Position numbers and translations under genes: made by a program
Notes under the pieces: model-generated
What the model saw: the letters and a program-made list of their open reading frames with translations, nothing else
Database searches by the model: none
What the model was told of the DNA's origin: nothing
In this document: in pieces, positions 60,575-64,000 of the stretch
Layout of the letters: the number at the start of each line of letters is the position of its first letter
How positions within the stretch are numbered: the first letter of the stretch is position 1
From: Xylaria sp. FL1777
Taxonomy: Eukaryota > Ascomycota > Sordariomycetes > Xylariales > Xylariaceae
DNA length: 64,000 bases
NCBI GenBank assembly: GCA_022578965.1
Contig: MU400587.1
Location: 124,001 to 188,000 of the forward strand
Direction: 5' to 3'

Positions 60575-63148
60575 ATGGCCGACTACGATCGCCGACAGCC
60601 CGGTAGTGGTGGTGGAGGAGGAGGTGGTGGCTATAACAATCGCAAGCGACGATACAGAGGTAGGTTTATCTATTGTTTCAAGCTGAGGCTCCAGCTTCGT
60701 CTTCTTGCTCGCCGTTTGTAGACTGACAGGGCCTGGTCCAGATGACGACGAGTACGACCGCCGACAGCAACGTCGGCGCTACGACGCGCCTCTCCCTGTT
60801 CGCATACGAAAGCAGCTCCTCGGCTTAGCGGAATCCCCCCTCCGTCGGTGGCATGAGGAAGTGCAGTCCATTGCACAGGTCATTGCCGACGGCCACGAGG
60901 ACCAAGAGCTGCAGACCAGCTTTCTCGACCTAGTGCCACAGATGGTGCTCGAGCAGCCGCTCAAAATCCCCTTCGTTGCTGCGGTTGTGTTGGTCGTTAA
61001 CTCGCTGAAGCCCGAGGTCCTCGACGTGCTGCTCGTGCGCATTGCCTCTGCGACTGAGGAGAAGGCTAAGGAAGGCGAGTGGCGCGATGTGAAACTGTAC
61101 CTCAAATTCCTGGCATGTCTGCAGAGCTGCTTGGAGGGCGACGGCTTGTTCTCCGTGCTCGATGAGTTATTCAGCCGCGCTGTTGATCTACAAACCGCAA
61201 GTTCCGATGATGTAAGTCTAGCAGCCCCGTCCCTGGCCCTGCCGACTTCTTTTCGCTCATGACGGCTTTTTAGACTATCGGAACCGAGCTCGTTAAAATC
61301 ATCCTGCTTACAATTCCCTACATCTTGGCTGCTGCACCTTCTGCGCAGTCGCAGCAGAAAGCTGCTGAGCTTATGGACAAGACTGACATAATCGCATCGG
61401 AGCCGCACGCATTACAAGTTCTCATTGATCCATACCATACCGAAAAAGGGGATGAGAGTCCGGCAGCCAATATGAGTCTTATCGGTCTACTTCAGAAGCA
61501 GCTTCAGAATGAGGCTGCCAATAGCTGGCCCCTATTGTGCCTACCAAGACCATGGCGGATGCCGCTCGAGGAGATTGAGCAACAAGAGAAGCTAGATAAC
61601 GCTCAAAAACATGCTCTACCGACCATATCTCTTCCGGACAAGGTGGCCGCCGGGCCGCGCCCTTTATTTCCTGAGATATATTACTCGGTATATATTCACC
61701 AAGACGTTGAGTCCGTCCCCCCGGTTAGCAGTATCGCATCGTCCGTAGTTCGGGATGCTTTACTCGACACCATCAACGTCTTACACTTTAACCGTAACAT
61801 CACAGCCCGCTTCCTTATTGATGCGGATTGCTACTTTGCCCCTGGTACCTTTATCAAACGTGCAACCCCATTCGATCGGCTTCGGGATGTGGACGGCGAT
61901 CGCTCCTCTTGGAAGCCGGAAGATGTTGCGGTGGATGCCGTCTTCTCACAGCTATTCCAACTTCCCACCCCGGAGCACAAGCTGGTCTATTACCACTCGG
62001 TACTAACTGAGGCCTGTAAGATTGCTCCAGCAGCTATTGCTCCCAGTCTGGGCCGTGCTATTCGTTACTGTTATCAAAATGCCCATCGTCTTGACCTTGA
62101 ACTCAGCTATCGTTTTTTGGATTGGTTTACTCATCACCTCAGCAACTTTGGGTTCATGTGGAAGTGGACCGAGTGGGTTGAGGACGTCAACCTACCCGAC
62201 ATGCATCCTTGCAAATCGTTCATTCTAGGTGCACTAGACAAAGAGATCCGCCTAAGTTTCGCCCAACGGATCAAGGGGACGTTACCCGAGCCGTATCAAG
62301 TCCTAATCGGCCCCGAGAAGGAACAAGATACTCCCGAGTTCAAATTCAACAATGAGCGTAAGCAATAATTCGTCATAAGAGATAGGCAACCGACTAATAA
62401 CCGAGTAGATACACCCTTCTCTGCCGAGGGTAGGGAGCTTGCTGCCCTCCTCAAGCGTAAGGCACCAGATGAAGAAATCCAACCTGTGATTGACCGCATT
62501 CACTCCATCGCGCTTGACCGAGCTATCGACCCCCTAGTCACGAGTACGGACGTGTTCATGACAGCTGTGTGCTGGGTCGGCTCCAAGTCGCTCTCCCACG
62601 TGCTCGCCTGTATCGAAAGAACGAAGGATAGGCTGCTCGACGCTGGAGCGGCATCCGAGGCAGCGAGAGCGCAGATTATCACGGCCGTAATGAATTATTG
62701 GTCGTCTCACCCCGGCATTGCTATTAGCATCATTGAAAAGCTGCTGAATTATTCCATCGTGACACCAAGCGCCGTCATCGACTGGGCTCTAGTCGGAGAT
62801 CGCGCCGGGGCTTATGGACAGGCTTTAAGTAAAACATGGGTTTTCGAACTAGTGTTCCATACCGTTGTGAAGGTAACGGGCAGACTCCGCCAAGTCGTTA
62901 AGGGCGGTGCCATAGAAGGAATACAAGAAGAAATAACAGCTATGCGTGAGCTCTTCAAGAATATGGACGATGCGTTGGTAAGTTGGGCACAAGGAACCAA
63001 AGATCAGCTCATGGATCCTGTGGTCTCCGATGGAGGCGAGGACTTAGTCAAACGGTGGGGGGAGAGGTGGCTGAGAGTATTTCGACGGCGGTCGGCCATC
63101 GAAGAAGCTTTCTTAAATGAGAACCAAACATCGGCCCAAAATCTATAG
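60575..63148 (+). CDS. cbc1: Nuclear cap-binding complex large subunit CBP80, four exons
   Basis: The large MIF4G-type subunit of the nuclear cap-binding complex, which with CBP20 binds the m7G cap and links capping to splicing and export. Exons are 60575-60659, 60730-61211, 61274-62357 and 62409-63148, giving 796 residues. The N-terminus (MADYDRRQPGSGGGG, then NNRKRRYR and DRRQQRRRYD) is glycine- and arginine-rich, giving a nuclear localisation signal. The first MIF4G helices include VRIRKQLLGLAESP and LKIPFVAAVVLVVNSLKPEV. Later blocks are SLGRAIRYCYQNAHRLD, RFLDWFTHHLSNFGFMWKW and the third domain with HPGIAISIIEKLLNYSIV and TPSAVIDWALV. Phases close throughout. Start context ACACATGG. Confidence 0.94.
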
Positions 63149-64000
63149 TATAAAGTCAAGTACGACTCATAGCCCCCGGCCCGTGTTGCTTCTTTGCGGA
63201 TTTGGCGTTCGTCAGGTAAACACCTTTCGATCAGCAATGGGCTCTGGGGTTCCGCCATCGCTTCATGAAGGCTGTATAATAGTTAGACAGGGCGATCGCT
63301 GATGGTAGTGCTAGGCAGTAACCCTTATGTACACTATTCTTTCTATTGGACTTGGTCGATGTACCTAATTCTCGAACATCACAAAAGCTGGGGGATTTTT
63401 AGACTATGAAACAGTGCTGCATGCACAATGAACAGCTTTTCGCGTAAGTTGAGAAATAAAATGAAAGCTGCTAGACTGTCTTATGAGCCGCCCACACGAT
63501 CATTATTCCATCATGTGGTCATCCACTCATAAACACATAAGGTTCTTCGCTAGAAATCGGGCGAAGTCCTTGCTTACTTAGATCAATCTCTACATCACTT
63601 GATATCTGGCAACGCGAGCAACTGGAAGGTGCGGAGTCGTTCTTCGAGTGGTATCATTATATTGTATTCTACAAGACTACCTGCATATAGCAGCCATCGC
63701 ACAATTGTGCGTTCAACGCCAGACCTCCCGTTGAATATGCAGTTCTAACTTTGGTCCCAGGATTAAGAAGGACTTGTTGGTATGTATATAGTGTACATAT
63801 CGCTCGTGGGCTTTTCATTTTTCTCGTGCGTTTCTCATCTCTTGATTATCTCTGACAGCGCCTAGTAGAGAGGAGACAGTAATCTGATAGAGCGTAAGCC
63901 AGCTTCCTTATTACCTAGCACTAGCAGGCCCGAGGAATGGGGGTCTTACCGGATGATGGAAGGACGAGGGTCGCTGCGGGTGTAGCCTGTACAAGGAAAT
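63149..64000. other. Right-end intergenic DNA
   Basis: About 850 bases downstream of CBP80. I see only short frames and no gene, RNA or repeat. Confidence 0.4.

Overview
The window is nuclear DNA of a filamentous ascomycete (Pezizomycotina, most likely Sordariomycetes). Most genes carry short GT-AG introns with CTRAY-like branch sites and pyrimidine-rich ATG leaders. Actin has a fungal five-intron structure, and fungal families such as DUF1996, IRC22 and fungal-type GSK-3 are present. There are no operons. I could not assign a species. All exon boundaries are mine, inferred from frame, splice consensus and family motifs; each multi-exon model below closes exactly in frame.

Twenty protein genes are supported. 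Left part (0.4-12 kb): a secreted sulfatase, a fumarylacetoacetase-like enzyme, IRC22 (ER membrane, TRAP-alpha-like), an isopenicillin-N-synthase-like dioxygenase (-), a triple AT-hook protein and aprataxin (-). Next (12-25 kb): a large DHX29/DHX57-type DEAH RNA helicase, a secreted DUF1996 protein (-) and a ubiquitin-specific protease (-). Middle (25-36 kb): a palindromic MITE-like element, a GC-rich Nudix hydrolase (-), a large single-exon DHH phosphoesterase with a repeated flanking domain, a Y_phosphatase3-type phosphatase (-), mitochondrial uL5 and FES1 (-). Right-middle (39-46.6 kb): actin, a mitochondrial C12orf65-type GGQ release-factor homologue (-), a small serine palmitoyltransferase subunit and Elongator subunit ELP2 (-). 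After an 11-kb block with no recognisable gene come GSK-3 and nuclear cap-binding protein CBP80.

Most named genes are housekeeping: mRNA cap binding, tRNA modification, mitochondrial translation, Hsp70 cycling, ER, cytoskeleton and DNA repair. They lie in convergent and divergent pairs and are not a functional cluster. I see no secondary-metabolite cluster, CRISPR array, rRNA or convincing tRNA. The items most worth a second look are the DHH protein (two copies of an unrecognised domain flanking a family-II-pyrophosphatase-like core with an altered metal-site motif), the ATG-free leaders of GSK-3 (792 nt) and actin (586 nt), the palindromic element at 25.7-26.0 kb, and the intergenic ACCTAGGT-type motif.
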